A stretch of 39,202 nt of DNA. Origin: Sphingobacteriaceae bacterium UBA6709. Lineage in GTDB: Bacteria; Bacteroidota; Bacteroidia; Sphingobacteriales; Sphingobacteriaceae. The notes beneath the pieces are model-generated. The model worked only from the letters and a program-made list of their open reading frames with translations, was not told the origin of the DNA and made no database searches. The stretch spans positions 62,740-101,941 of the forward strand of contig DKIV01000036.1 of assembly GCA_002454425.1 (NCBI GenBank). Reading direction: 5' to 3'. Both the position numbers and the translations under genes were made by a program. Positions 1-8,716 of this stretch are shown here, piece by piece (positions within the stretch are counted from its first letter, which is position 1; each line of letters begins with the position of its first letter).

Positions 1-43
1 GCGGCTCTTATTGTTTAAAGGATGATCGTGATTTGTATTCTAA

Positions 44-1579
44 TTACAGGGACGTCACTCTATTCATACTTTTCATGCTCCCAAGAATGTCTTCCACATA
101 CTTGCGTTCATTGGCCAGACGCGGCACTTTATGTTGCCCACCGAGCTTACCCTTGTCGCGAAGCCAGTTGTAAAACGTGCCCTGTGGAGCCTGATGTATC
201 AAAGGACGTTTAAGCGCCATATTTTTGAAGCGTTTGGCGTCATAATCAGAGTTTAGCTCTCTCAGGGTATTGTCGAGAATATCCGTAAATGCTTCGAGGT
301 TAGCGGGCATGGTGTCGAATTCAATGATCCATTCGTGTCCCCCAGACTCATTATCTCCGAAGTAAATGGGACAAGCTGTATAATCTGTGATTGACGCGCC
401 AGTTTCAGCACAGGCTCTTGTCAGTGCCCTTTCCGCATTATCAATGATGAGTTCCTCACCGAAAGCGTTAATGAAATGCTTGGTTCTGCCGGTGATCTGT
501 ATGCGGTAAGGATCCAGAGAGGTAAACATGATCGTGTCGCCAATCATGTAGCGCCAAAGTCCCCCGTTGGTAGAAATAATAATCGCGTAGTTCTTTCCGA
601 TTTCTACTTCCGAAAGCTCAACGGTCTCCGGATTTTCTTGTTCAATGTTCTCCATCGGCACGAACTCGTAGTAGATACCATAATCAAGCATCAGCAACAT
701 TTCCTCAGAGTTTGCCTGATCCTGAATGCCGAAAAAGCCCTCGGAAGCATTATATGTTTCCAGATAATACATATCTGAAGAGGGTATCAGTTGCCGGAAC
801 TGCTCGCGGTAGGGGCTAAACTTGACCGCTCCGTGAATATAGAGTTCCAGATTTGGCCAGACCTCCAGCAAATTACTTTTACCGGTAATCTCGAGAATAC
901 GTTTAGCGAGGACCACTGTCCATGTGGGGACCCCCGAGATGGAAGTTACATTTACGTTGATGGTGGCGCGTGCCATTTTTTCAATCTTCTCCTCATAGTT
1001 TTCCATGAGCGTTATTGAGAGATCGGGTGTTCGGTAGAATTCAGCCCAAATAGGTAGATTCTTAATGAGAACAGCGGATAAATCGCCGTAAAGAATATTT
1101 TCGTTGACCTGATTCACCTGATGACTTCCACCCATGGCCAGCGATTTTCCGGTGAAGATCATCGAGTCAGGGCGATTATTGCAGTACATCGATAGTAAGT
1201 CTTTACCTCCCTTGAAATGGCAGTCCTCTAAAGACTCGGAGCTCACAGGGATAAATTTGCTGCGGTCATTGGTAGTGCCGGAAGACTTTGCAAACCAGTT
1301 GATCTCAGTGTTCCACAGGATGTTTTGCTCACCCTTCATCATACGTTCGATATAGGGTTTTAAGCTATCGTAGGTTTGAATGGGGACATTTCTTTTGAAT
1401 TGTTCATGGTTGAAAATGCCGTTGTAGTTATGCTTTTTACCCCATTCCGTGCTACGTGCCGCTGAGATAAGATTTCTGAAAACCTCATCCTGAACATCGT
1501 GTGGATACTTTACGAAGAGCTCTATCTGGTGCATGCGTTTCTTCATGAACCATGTGAATATTGAATTTACAAAGGTCAT
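44..1579 (-). CDS. GH3 family acyl-adenylating protein
   Basis: A 511-residue member of the GH3 (JAR1-like) family in the ANL adenylating superfamily. Plant members activate a carboxylic acid with ATP and join it to an amino acid; the substrate of Bacteroidota members is unknown. Visible motifs: the phosphate-binding SSGTT (99-103) followed by K108, the YNASEG motif with E280-G281, WRYMIGD around 342-348, and a downstream ITGRTKHFINAFGEEL segment. No signal peptide is seen, so it should be cytoplasmic. The ATG overlaps the stop of lptB by four bases (ATGA), which fixes the start and implies translational coupling. Family is clear from three motifs; substrate is not. Coupling to an LPS-export ATPase suggests an envelope-linked role, but that is inference. 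Confidence 0.9.
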   Translation of the reverse strand: MTFVNSIFTWFMKKRMHQIELFVKYPHDVQDEVFRNLISAARSTEWGKKHNYNGIFNHEQFKRNVPIQTYDSLKPYIERMMKGEQNILWNTEINWFAKSSGTTNDRSKFIPVSSESLEDCHFKGGKDLLSMYCNNRPDSMIFTGKSLAMGGSHQVNQVNENILYGDLSAVLIKNLPIWAEFYRTPDLSITLMENYEEKIEKMARATINVNVTSISGVPTWTVVLAKRILEITGKSNLLEVWPNLELYIHGAVKFSPYREQFRQLIPSSDMYYLETYNASEGFFGIQDQANSEEMLLMLDYGIYYEFVPMENIEQENPETVELSEVEIGKNYAIIISTNGGLWRYMIGDTIMFTSLDPYRIQITGRTKHFINAFGEELIIDNAERALTRACAETGASITDYTACPIYFGDNESGGHEWIIEFDTMPANLEAFTDILDNTLRELNSDYDAKRFKNMALKRPLIHQAPQGTFYNWLRDKGKLGGQHKVPRLANERKYVEDILGSMKSMNRVTSL

Positions 1580-2325
1580 GAGGCTGAATCGGTAAATTTC
1601 TTTTGTCGCAGTTCAAAGTGCTGGCCGAGGTAGAACTTACGAGCCATTTCATTATTTGCGATCTCCGGAGGAGTACCTGTAAGCATGATTTTTCCTTCCG
1701 TGAGCAGATAAGCGCGGTCGGTTATTGACAGGGTCTCCTGTACATTGTGATCGGTAATGAGAATCCCGATGTTACGGGTTTTCAGCTTCGCCACGATTGA
1801 TTGTATCTCTTCTACTGCAATCGGGTCAACACCAGCGAAAGGCTCATCAAGAAGAATAAAGTTTGGATCGGCAGCAAGGGCTCGCGCGATTTCCGTTCTG
1901 CGGCGTTCACCTCCGGAAAGAAGGTCACCGCGGTTTTTACGAACACGGTGAAGACTGAACTCCGATAGAAGCTCTTCAAGTTTATCTTTTTGTTCTGCGC
2001 GCGTTAGCTTCCGCATCTCCAGTACCGCCAAAATATTGTCTTCAACACTAAGCTTCCTGAATACGGACGCTTCCTGGGCGAGATAGCCTATACCTTTCTG
2101 CGCGCGACGATACATCGGGTCGGCGGTAATATCTTCTGATTCAAGATAAACATGGCCTTCATTTGGCTTTATCAAACCAACGATCATGTAGAAGGATGTG
2201 GTTTTTCCAGCTCCGTTAGGGCCTAATAATCCTACAATTTCTCCTTGTGCCACGTGAAACGACACATCGTTGACGACGGTCCTTTGCTTGTATTTCTTTA
2301 CCAGGTGTTCTGCTCGAAGTATCAT
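1576..2325 (-). CDS. lptB: LPS export ABC transporter ATP-binding protein LptB
   Basis: A 249-residue ABC ATPase. LptB powers extraction of lipopolysaccharide from the inner membrane by LptFG and its passage along the Lpt bridge. Walker A GPNGAGKT sits at 35-42, the signature LSGGE at 136-140 followed by RRRTEIARAL, and Walker B ends in D160-E161 (FILLDEPFAGVDP). The R-R-R-x-E-I-A-R run after the signature and the EPFAGVDP segment are typical of LptB rather than other ABC ATPases. It is first in a two-gene unit with the GH3 gene, which it overlaps by four bases. LptF/G are not in the window, as is usual because lpt genes are scattered. Confidence 0.93.
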   Translation of the reverse strand: MILRAEHLVKKYKQRTVVNDVSFHVAQGEIVGLLGPNGAGKTTSFYMIVGLIKPNEGHVYLESEDITADPMYRRAQKGIGYLAQEASVFRKLSVEDNILAVLEMRKLTRAEQKDKLEELLSEFSLHRVRKNRGDLLSGGERRRTEIARALAADPNFILLDEPFAGVDPIAVEEIQSIVAKLKTRNIGILITDHNVQETLSITDRAYLLTEGKIMLTGTPPEIANNEMARKFYLGQHFELRQKKFTDSAS

Positions 2326-2400
2326 TGTCTAGCCTAAGTCTGTAAATGTTTTATATGTATGCAGTATCAATTATACTGAATTATGCGTCAACTTGTTTAT

Positions 2401-4104
2401 TCATTTTATTGAGGGACGAATACCTTTGATGTTTAGTTGAACGTTTTTTCGATCTTTCCACTCGTTTTCTTCGATAGTATAGCATATGTCGACAGCTGTT
2501 CCGTTATTAACTAGATCAGCGTATTCACCCATGCCGAAAGCAATGCAGTCAAATTCTCTTGAGTTAGAATCCTTAACGGAAAGCTTAAGATGTTTGTTTC
2601 CGACTACCTGGGCAGGAGTACATATATTGAGATTTTTACTGATGAAGACAGGTGTTTCGTTTAGCGGTCCAAAAGGTGAAAATTGCTTCAGTATCCTGAA
2701 GAATTTACCATTGATCTTGTCAAGATCCAGAGCTGCGTCAATGTTTATTTCCTGCACCAGCAAGGCATCAGAAATGGAATTAGCCACAATATCTTCAAAG
2801 CGCTCCTGCAATGCAGGTACGTTTTCAGGCTTAAGCAGCAGACCCGCGGCATATTTATGGCCACCAAATTGTTCGAGAAGGTCACTACAGTTATTTAGCG
2901 CTCCATAAATGTCGTAGCCGATTACTGAGCGCGCGGATCCAGCAATATGACCGTTTGAGCGTGTTAAAACAATTGTAGGTCGGTAATATCGTTCAGTAAG
3001 ACGGGAGGCGACAATGCCGATAACCCCTTTGTGCCAGGATTCATTATATACAACTGTTGTTTTGCGATTTCGCGACGTTACGTCCGCTTCAATCATAGCG
3101 AGTGCCTCTTCTGTAATCTGCGAATCAAACTCCTTTCGTACCTGATTATGAAGATCAATTTCCTTACACTTTAGTTGCGCACAGTCGCATGTAGGCGAAA
3201 TAAGTAAGCTTACAGCCTGGCGGCCATCGTCCATACGTCCGGCGGCATTGATCCGGGGGCCTATAGAGAAGATAATTTCTGTGATGCCAAAGTTTTTTTT
3301 GCCGGATAGCTGCATTAAAGCGAAAAGACCATGACATGGATTTTCATTCAGCCTGCGTAATCCGAAATGCGCAAGTATTCTATTCTCCCCTGTGATGGGA
3401 ACAATATCAGAGGCGATGCTTACAGCCACAAGATCCAGATAGCAGTTGACGTCTTCCTGCGGATAATTATTCTTTGCTGCAAAAGCCTGAATCAGCTTAA
3501 ATCCGATACCACAACCTGAGAGTTCTTTATATGGATATGGGCAGTCGTTTTGCTTTGGGTCAAGCACCGCGGTGGCCTTGGGTATCGTATCTCCGGGAAG
3601 ATGATGGTCGCAAATAATAAAATCAATGCCAAGTTCACTGGCATAAGCAATCTTATCGTTTGATTTTATGCCGCAATCGAGGGCGATAATCAGCGTGATT
3701 CCTTTTGACTGAGCATAATCAATGCTTTCGCGGGAAATGCCGTACCCTTCTTTATAACGGTCGGGAATATAATATTCAATAGAATGGTAAAAGGACTTGA
3801 AAAAGCGGTAAGTAAGCGCCACGGCAGTGGTGCCATCCACATCGTAATCGCCAAATATTAAAATCTTTTCTTTATTGGTAAGAGCCCTTTCAATTCGTGA
3901 TATTGCTTTGTCCATATCCTTCATCAGGAAGGGGTCATGGAGTTGAGATAAACTGGGTCTGAAAAAATCGCGCGTAGACTCGAATGAGGTGTATCCACGG
4001 TTCACAAGAAGTGCCGCGAGTACCTCATCAATATTTAGCAGATCCTGTATATTCTTAACCATTGCCGGATCTGTTACAACGCTTTCAACCCACCTTTTTT
4101 GCAT
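2401..4104 (-). CDS. recJ: single-stranded-DNA-specific 5'-3' exonuclease RecJ
   Basis: RecJ degrades single-stranded DNA 5' to 3' in recombination and mismatch or base-excision repair. The DHH-family motifs appear in order: LIFGDYDVDGTTA, the ALDCGIKS segment, ICDHHLPG, then GPRINAAGRMDDG, with the DHHA1 motif GGHKYAAGL in the C-terminal half and an OB-like end. I set the start at the ATG of MQKRWVES (567 aa). The open frame runs further upstream to 4275, but those 57 residues are low-complexity and do not resemble RecJ, and they would overlap the divergent gene at 4200. The usual bacterial length is about 560-580 aa, which agrees. A 95-bp divergent promoter region separates it from the MBL-fold gene. 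Confidence 0.93.
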   Translation of the reverse strand: MQKRWVESVVTDPAMVKNIQDLLNIDEVLAALLVNRGYTSFESTRDFFRPSLSQLHDPFLMKDMDKAISRIERALTNKEKILIFGDYDVDGTTAVALTYRFFKSFYHSIEYYIPDRYKEGYGISRESIDYAQSKGITLIIALDCGIKSNDKIAYASELGIDFIICDHHLPGDTIPKATAVLDPKQNDCPYPYKELSGCGIGFKLIQAFAAKNNYPQEDVNCYLDLVAVSIASDIVPITGENRILAHFGLRRLNENPCHGLFALMQLSGKKNFGITEIIFSIGPRINAAGRMDDGRQAVSLLISPTCDCAQLKCKEIDLHNQVRKEFDSQITEEALAMIEADVTSRNRKTTVVYNESWHKGVIGIVASRLTERYYRPTIVLTRSNGHIAGSARSVIGYDIYGALNNCSDLLEQFGGHKYAAGLLLKPENVPALQERFEDIVANSISDALLVQEINIDAALDLDKINGKFFRILKQFSPFGPLNETPVFISKNLNICTPAQVVGNKHLKLSVKDSNSREFDCIAFGMGEYADLVNNGTAVDICYTIEENEWKDRKNVQLNIKGIRPSIK

Positions 4105-4111
4105 ATCTTTG
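4104..4111 (+). promoter_or_regulatory. -7 element (TATCTTTG) for the MBL-fold gene
   Basis: Exact match to the Bacteroidota -7 consensus TAnnTTTG, about 90 bases before the MBL-fold start. It overlaps the recJ start codon on the other strand, so transcription of the two genes could interfere. No clear -33 TTG lies at the expected spacing. Pattern match only. Confidence 0.35.
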
Positions 4112-4199
4112 TTTAGGTTAAGGGGTAAATATAGCACTAAATATACTATTTGCCCGTTGTTAGTTCTCAAGTTGTTGATAAACAGATTAGTTTTTTGAA

Positions 4200-4988
4200 G
4201 TGAAAGTATTCCCACTTTTTGAAGGATCATATTCCGTAGATAAATCAAAGAAGTTTCTACCCTTTGATCCGGCAATCCATCAGGCGAAAGACAGGCCGGC
4301 CTCGCTTTTTATATATGTTCAAGCTTTTTTGATAGAGATGTCTGATTCGTTGATCGTTATCGATACCGGATTAGGCTTTAAGAATGAAGATGGTCATTTG
4401 CTGATCCATGAAAATATCAGAAAGGCGGGTTATGATCCCGAAGATGTCAATCTGGTGTTAATGTCACATTTGCACTATGATCATGCCGGAGGTATGGTTT
4501 GGGATAATGACGGGATCATGGAACTTACCTTCCCCAATGCTGAATATGTAATTAATCGTGATGAGTGGGAAATGGCTTACAGTAGTAATTCGCCCTCTTA
4601 CAAAACGGAGATTTTCGATATCGTACAACGTAGTGGATGCATCAGGTTTATTGAGGGGAACGGTTCTCTCGACGAGCATATAAGCTATGAGGTTACGGGA
4701 GGGCATTCGCCGTTTCATCAGGTATTCCTGATAAGCGAGAATGGTGAAAAGGTGTTTTTTGGAGGAGATGTCTTACCAGAACCAGAGCAGCTGTTACGTA
4801 AATTTAAGGCTAAGTATGACTATGATGGTGCCCGTTCTATGGAGCTAAGAGAAGAATTCGGTACGTTGGCAGCGAAAGAAAATTGGGTATGCCTCTTTTA
4901 TCATGCTAAGAGTGAAGCGATGGGAAGGGTTGAGCTCGCGGACGGCGCGTTTAAAATACGGAAAGTTGAAAGTGGCTTAATCGGCTAG
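4200..4988 (+). CDS. MBL-fold metallo-hydrolase
   Basis: A 262-residue metallo-beta-lactamase-fold hydrolase with no signal peptide. The metal-binding motif HxHxDH reads SHLHYDHAGG (H90, H92, D94, H95). The later ligands are plausible in GGHSPFHQ (His), FFGGDVLPEP (Asp) and LFYHAKSE (last His), so two metal ions, probably zinc, can be bound. The early VIDTGLGF segment is also typical. Architecture resembles the group holding AHL lactonases and other esterase-like hydrolases, but this superfamily has very varied substrates, so no substrate is assigned. It is monocistronic, divergent from recJ, and ends in a terminator shared with convergent yceI. Confidence 0.88.
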   Translation: MKVFPLFEGSYSVDKSKKFLPFDPAIHQAKDRPASLFIYVQAFLIEMSDSLIVIDTGLGFKNEDGHLLIHENIRKAGYDPEDVNLVLMSHLHYDHAGGMVWDNDGIMELTFPNAEYVINRDEWEMAYSSNSPSYKTEIFDIVQRSGCIRFIEGNGSLDEHISYEVTGGHSPFHQVFLISENGEKVFFGGDVLPEPEQLLRKFKAKYDYDGARSMELREEFGTLAAKENWVCLFYHAKSEAMGRVELADGAFKIRKVESGLIG

Positions 4989-4995
4989 TATAAAC

Positions 4996-5021
4996 TAAAC
5001 AGGCGCGTTTGCGCCTGTTTA
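4996..5021. terminator. bidirectional rho-independent terminator
   Basis: An 11-bp perfect stem (AAACAGGCGC/GCGCCTGTTT plus an outer T-A pair) with a GTTT loop, lying between the stops of two convergent genes. Flanking A/T tracts on both sides suit termination in both directions. Confidence 0.85.
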
Positions 5022-5029
5022 AGTAAAAT

Positions 5030-5623
5030 TTATTTGCTTGCAACCAAGTTTACATTAAGAATAAACTCATCATCAATGGCCTTGTCGCCAATGCTGTCGA
5101 AAAAGCTCTTAGATCCGTAACGTACATCATATTTCGTGCGGTCAACTTTAACCTCTTTGGCTGTAGCAACTACAGTATTGCCTGTTCTCTTAACCATTGC
5201 AGGGAAAGAAATAGCCTTTGTTATTCCTTTAATTGTGAGGTTGCCGGTAACGATAAGGCTTCCACCTGCTGCCGGACTAACTTTGGTAATGGCGAAATCA
5301 GCTACCGGGAATTTTGTTGTCGCGAAGAAGTCTTCATTCTTAAGGTGTCCTTCAAGCTTCTTAGCACCATCTCCCTCAAGATCGGTACAAGTAATGCTGT
5401 TCATATCTACCTTGAATGCGCCTGCTTTTAATGTGCTTCCCTCCAGTGCTAAAGTTCCTGATTGAACTTTAAGTGTGCCGCTGTGCTGACCTGCTACTTT
5501 CTTTCCTACCCATTGAATGCTGGATTTCTGAGTGTCGACCGTGAAGCTTTCAGGTTTCGCTGCTGGCTTAAATGCTGATAGAGCAGCGATGGCTGCTACC
5601 GCCAATAATGATTTTAGTTTCAT
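5030..5623 (-). CDS. YceI family periplasmic lipid-binding-like protein
   Basis: A 197-residue secreted protein of the YceI family, a lipocalin-like barrel that binds isoprenoid-type lipids in characterised homologues. The first ~20 residues form a signal peptide (MKLKSLLAVAAIAALSAF). The mature part follows the family pattern: SFTVDTQKSSIQWVGKK, then a hydrophobic core with FPVADFAITKV, VTGNLTIKGITKAISFP, and the C-terminal KSFFDSIGDKAIDDEFILNVNLVA. Its role is unknown; in other species YceI responds to osmotic or pH stress. It appears monocistronic, with a -7 element just upstream. Confidence 0.9.
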   Translation of the reverse strand: MKLKSLLAVAAIAALSAFKPAAKPESFTVDTQKSSIQWVGKKVAGQHSGTLKVQSGTLALEGSTLKAGAFKVDMNSITCTDLEGDGAKKLEGHLKNEDFFATTKFPVADFAITKVSPAAGGSLIVTGNLTIKGITKAISFPAMVKRTGNTVVATAKEVKVDRTKYDVRYGSKSFFDSIGDKAIDDEFILNVNLVASK

Positions 5624-5644
5624 GTTGATAGATTAATATTGGCA

Positions 5645-5652
5645 CAAAAATA
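5645..5652 (-). promoter_or_regulatory. -7 element (TATTTTTG) for yceI
   Basis: Exact TAnnTTTG match on the minus strand, 22 bases before the yceI ATG, which would give a leader of about 15 nt. No good -33 TTG is visible. Confidence 0.4.
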
Positions 5653-5749
5653 TAACTACCCAAGGTTGCTGCTTCGTTGATTGAGAAATTTTACAATAGA
5701 ACCATTGAATGGGAGCAGTTGCGGATCGCAGAATAGAAATATTTAAACC

Positions 5750-7402
5750 ATGTATGCGAAATCATGTTGTTTTACTATGATCGCTTCAATAAACGTCCGA
5801 ATCCGTGTCCTTGTGTTCTGTGTCATTTCAATGGTGTCTATAGAACTCAGTAGCTGTAAACAGGAGAGTAATGGTATAAAGAAATCCAGTCCCGAGATGC
5901 TGTTCCCCGGCCTCTTTCAGGCGGTGCAAACAGGGAATGTCTTTCCTGATAGTAAAACCTTTCCAGATTGTTTGCCTAAGCTGGATCCTGATGTTATTCT
6001 TAAAAAGTATAACCGCGATAGCAAGGATAAGGACTTCAATTTAAAGACATTTGTAGCAGAGAATTTTGTTATTCCTACGAAAGATGATGTTAGATATAAG
6101 AGCGATAAGTCATTAAGCGTTGAGGAACATATCGATCGATTGTGGCCTCATCTACAGCGAAACGCTGATAAATATAGTCGCTTTGCATCGCTGATTGAGT
6201 TACCTCATCCGTATATCGTGCCGGGCGGAAGATTTCAGGAAATATATTATTGGGACTCATATTTTACGATGTTAGGACTCATTGAGAGTGGGAGGGAGGC
6301 ACTCGCTGAGGATATGCTAAATAATCTGGCTTACCTGATAAGATCATATGGCTTTGTGCCCAATGGTAATCGTACCTATTATCTCTCGCGTTCCCAACCG
6401 CCTTTTTTTGCTGCCATGTTAGGATTGGTGATGGAGTCACGCAAAGTCGTCGCGGATTCAATTCTTGCAGCCAACCGTGATGCCTTAGAGCGGGAGTATT
6501 TCTTCTGGATGAAAGGTAACAAAGAGGTTTCAGGCGCCGATCATCATCTTGTGGTGCTAGAAAAAGGGGTGGTGATGAACCGGTATTTTGATCTTGGTGA
6601 ATTTCCCCGCCCGGAGGCCTACCTCGAAGATGTTCGTACAGCGAAGGAGTCGAAGCGTGATGAGAAGATTGTTTACCGGGATATCCGCTCAGGCGCTGAA
6701 TCTGGTTGGGATTTCTCTTCCCGCTGGCTTGACGCATCCGGAAAACTTAGCGGCATACATACCACGGACATTATTCCTGTCGATCTGAATTGTCTTCTCT
6801 ATAATCTGGAGGATATGCTTGCCACAGCATACAATAAAGCCGGTGACAAGAGCGCCAGTTCCCATATGACGGCACTGGCTAAAGCTCGCAAGGAAAATAT
6901 TTTACGCTACTGTTGGGATAAGCAAAATGGTTGGTTCCAGGATTTTGATTGGAAAAAGAAAGCTTTTACCGGAAATCTTTCCATTGCCGGAATGTTCCCT
7001 TTATATTTTAAGTTAGTAAGCGCCTCTCGTGCCGACTCCGTCGGTCGCACGCTAAGCAAACGTTTTCTCAAAGCTGGCGGTGTTGTTACCAGTTTAAATA
7101 ATACTGGTGAACAATGGGATGCTCCTAATGGCTGGGCACCCCTACAATGGATTTCTTATTCTGGTCTTAGTAAGTATGGAAATACAACTCTTGCTTCGAA
7201 TATTGCCACCAGGTGGTTAGCGCTAAATGAATCTGTATTTAAGAAGACCGGAAAAATGCTTGAAAAGTATAATGTTGAGGATATAACCCTTCTTGGCGGC
7301 GGTGGGGAATATGAAAATCAAGATGGTTTCGGCTGGACAAACGGGGTCTATCTCAAAATGAAACATGCCGAGGAGCTACGTAAGACCTCCAGTGTTCAAT
7401 AA
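5750..7402 (+). CDS. trehalase (GH37), probable lipoprotein
   Basis: Hydrolyses alpha,alpha-trehalose to two glucose. Both GH37 signatures are present: PGGRFQEIYYWDSY (158-171) and QWDAPNGWAP (from 455). D321 in ESGWDFSSRW fits the catalytic acid and E520 in the GGGGEYENQDGFGWTNG block fits the catalytic base, by analogy with the E. coli enzyme. The N-terminus is a hydrophobic segment ending in a lipobox-like IELSSC (C36), so the enzyme is likely anchored in the periplasm or outer membrane. A second ATG at codon 10 would shorten the odd N-terminus and is an equally likely start. At 550 aa it has full family length. It stands alone, convergent with a peptidase gene 38 bases away. Confidence 0.93.
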   Translation: MYAKSCCFTMIASINVRIRVLVFCVISMVSIELSSCKQESNGIKKSSPEMLFPGLFQAVQTGNVFPDSKTFPDCLPKLDPDVILKKYNRDSKDKDFNLKTFVAENFVIPTKDDVRYKSDKSLSVEEHIDRLWPHLQRNADKYSRFASLIELPHPYIVPGGRFQEIYYWDSYFTMLGLIESGREALAEDMLNNLAYLIRSYGFVPNGNRTYYLSRSQPPFFAAMLGLVMESRKVVADSILAANRDALEREYFFWMKGNKEVSGADHHLVVLEKGVVMNRYFDLGEFPRPEAYLEDVRTAKESKRDEKIVYRDIRSGAESGWDFSSRWLDASGKLSGIHTTDIIPVDLNCLLYNLEDMLATAYNKAGDKSASSHMTALAKARKENILRYCWDKQNGWFQDFDWKKKAFTGNLSIAGMFPLYFKLVSASRADSVGRTLSKRFLKAGGVVTSLNNTGEQWDAPNGWAPLQWISYSGLSKYGNTTLASNIATRWLALNESVFKKTGKMLEKYNVEDITLLGGGGEYENQDGFGWTNGVYLKMKHAEELRKTSSVQ

Positions 7403-7440
7403 CTTTTATACACTAAATGCTCAACTCGCGTTGCTCCTGG

Positions 7441-8640
7441 TTATGGGCGCGTATTGATATACCATGCGAGTTTCTTGTAACTGGCATTGAGGTCTTGCAG
7501 TTCCGGTTGAAAAAGGTACATGCTTAATCCGGAATGGTGTTTTACCTCAATCCCTCCGTACCCTTGAAATAACCATGGTGTATTTCCCTTCCATAATACC
7601 GTCTTATTGATAAGATCGTTGAATTCTTGTAACTGGGAGTTATTAACACGTTTTTCAACAATATGTTGTAAATCGAAAAAGCGGGGCTTAATAATAGTTT
7701 CTCCATATACCCCTGGCCGGTCAAAATACTGAATATCCGTGATGTCTTCATTATTGGAATTCAGCGACGTGTTAAGTTTCATCCAGGCAGCGAGGTTGTC
7801 GAGCTCAGAAGTCTTTATGATGCTTAATGTGGTCGACTGCTGCGCGCCGCTTTGTTGCATGGTATGCAATAGGTAAGAGGTGCCGAAGTTTAACAGATTC
7901 TCAAAAACGTCGGTGGAAGAAGTTAGAAGGTTGGTAAAAGTGAAAGGTAATGTCGGCATGAATCCGTCTTCAAGAATTTCCGCGGAAGAAGCCAAAATAT
8001 AATCTGTCTTGTTTCGTAATTCATAAGCTACCTCTACTCCTCCCATAAAACACGCATTGAAGATGATAAAGCTAAATTGCTTGTCTTTAATTGCCGAAGC
8101 GAAGTCTATCAATTCAATTTCACTTCCTCGCTGACTGACCCCAGGACCGGCAAAATCTGCGCCTAGGCTTGAAATATAGCGGCCATATGAAAGTGTATGT
8201 TCCGGGAGCCAACCGGACGCGTGGGAGGAGAAGATAAGACCGTAACTCTTGGCCGGGAATTTTGAAGTGGTATAATCAATTACGCTTCTCAGGGTGGCAG
8301 CGCTTGCAGAATTCTGTTCTTCAAATTTCTGTAGCGTGTCGAGAATCGTGTTATTCCCCTGGTTGTCTTTTCTGAGCAACAACAGGCAAGGAGCCGCATT
8401 TCCCGGATCTGTATAAATAACGCAATTGGTGCCGCGCTCAGCCCATGCCGTACGGTAAGTTTCTAATTCTTGATTTAATATCGAAGAAAGTGAATTGTCA
8501 CCTGCGAGATAGATAAGAAGCGTTCGCTCCGTTGAAGCCTTGTATTCATAATTGCGCTCCTTCGTACAGGCGCTGAATATTAACGCAGCAATTCCCAGGA
8601 AGGTTATAGATAAGAAGAGGTATCGGGTAGAACGGATCAC
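7441..8640 (-). CDS. clostripain-family (C11) cysteine peptidase-like lipoprotein
   Basis: A 399-residue lipoprotein with lipobox IFSAC (C25). It shows the clan CD cysteine peptidase layout: a strand TLLIYLAGDNSL, the catalytic His in FSSHASGW (H140), and the catalytic Cys in FNACFMGG (C197). Clostripain relatives in Bacteroidota cleave after basic residues and often act at the surface or in self-processing; the target here is unknown. The C-terminal half (TTLSIIKTSELDNLAAWM and after) matches the non-catalytic part of these proteins. Monocistronic, between a convergent trehalase and upstream pruA. Confidence 0.87.
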   Translation of the reverse strand: MIRSTRYLFLSITFLGIAALIFSACTKERNYEYKASTERTLLIYLAGDNSLSSILNQELETYRTAWAERGTNCVIYTDPGNAAPCLLLLRKDNQGNNTILDTLQKFEEQNSASAATLRSVIDYTTSKFPAKSYGLIFSSHASGWLPEHTLSYGRYISSLGADFAGPGVSQRGSEIELIDFASAIKDKQFSFIIFNACFMGGVEVAYELRNKTDYILASSAEILEDGFMPTLPFTFTNLLTSSTDVFENLLNFGTSYLLHTMQQSGAQQSTTLSIIKTSELDNLAAWMKLNTSLNSNNEDITDIQYFDRPGVYGETIIKPRFFDLQHIVEKRVNNSQLQEFNDLINKTVLWKGNTPWLFQGYGGIEVKHHSGLSMYLFQPELQDLNASYKKLAWYINTRP

Positions 8641-8670
8641 GTGATTTAGCTTTAATTAGGTAGGCAATAG

Positions 8671-8712
8671 TTTCAAAAAAGCGGCCGCCCCTTGTGGTAG
8701 CCGCTTTTGAAA
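8671..8712 (-). terminator. terminator downstream of pruA
   Basis: The arms TTTCAAAAAAGCGGC and GCCGCTTTTGAAA pair with a small bulge around a 14-base loop. The hairpin lies directly after the pruA stop, and read on the minus strand the second arm ends in a T run. Confidence 0.7.
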
Positions 8713-8716
8713 GGAA

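Noticed and set aside
4105..4275. Longer recJ start giving 57 extra N-terminal residues
   Set aside because: The extension is not RecJ-like and would run into the divergent MBL-fold gene; the start at 4104 gives the usual length.
6279..6737. 152-codon minus-strand frame inside the trehalase gene
   Set aside because: It is the antisense shadow of a clear GH37 coding region and shows no protein motif.
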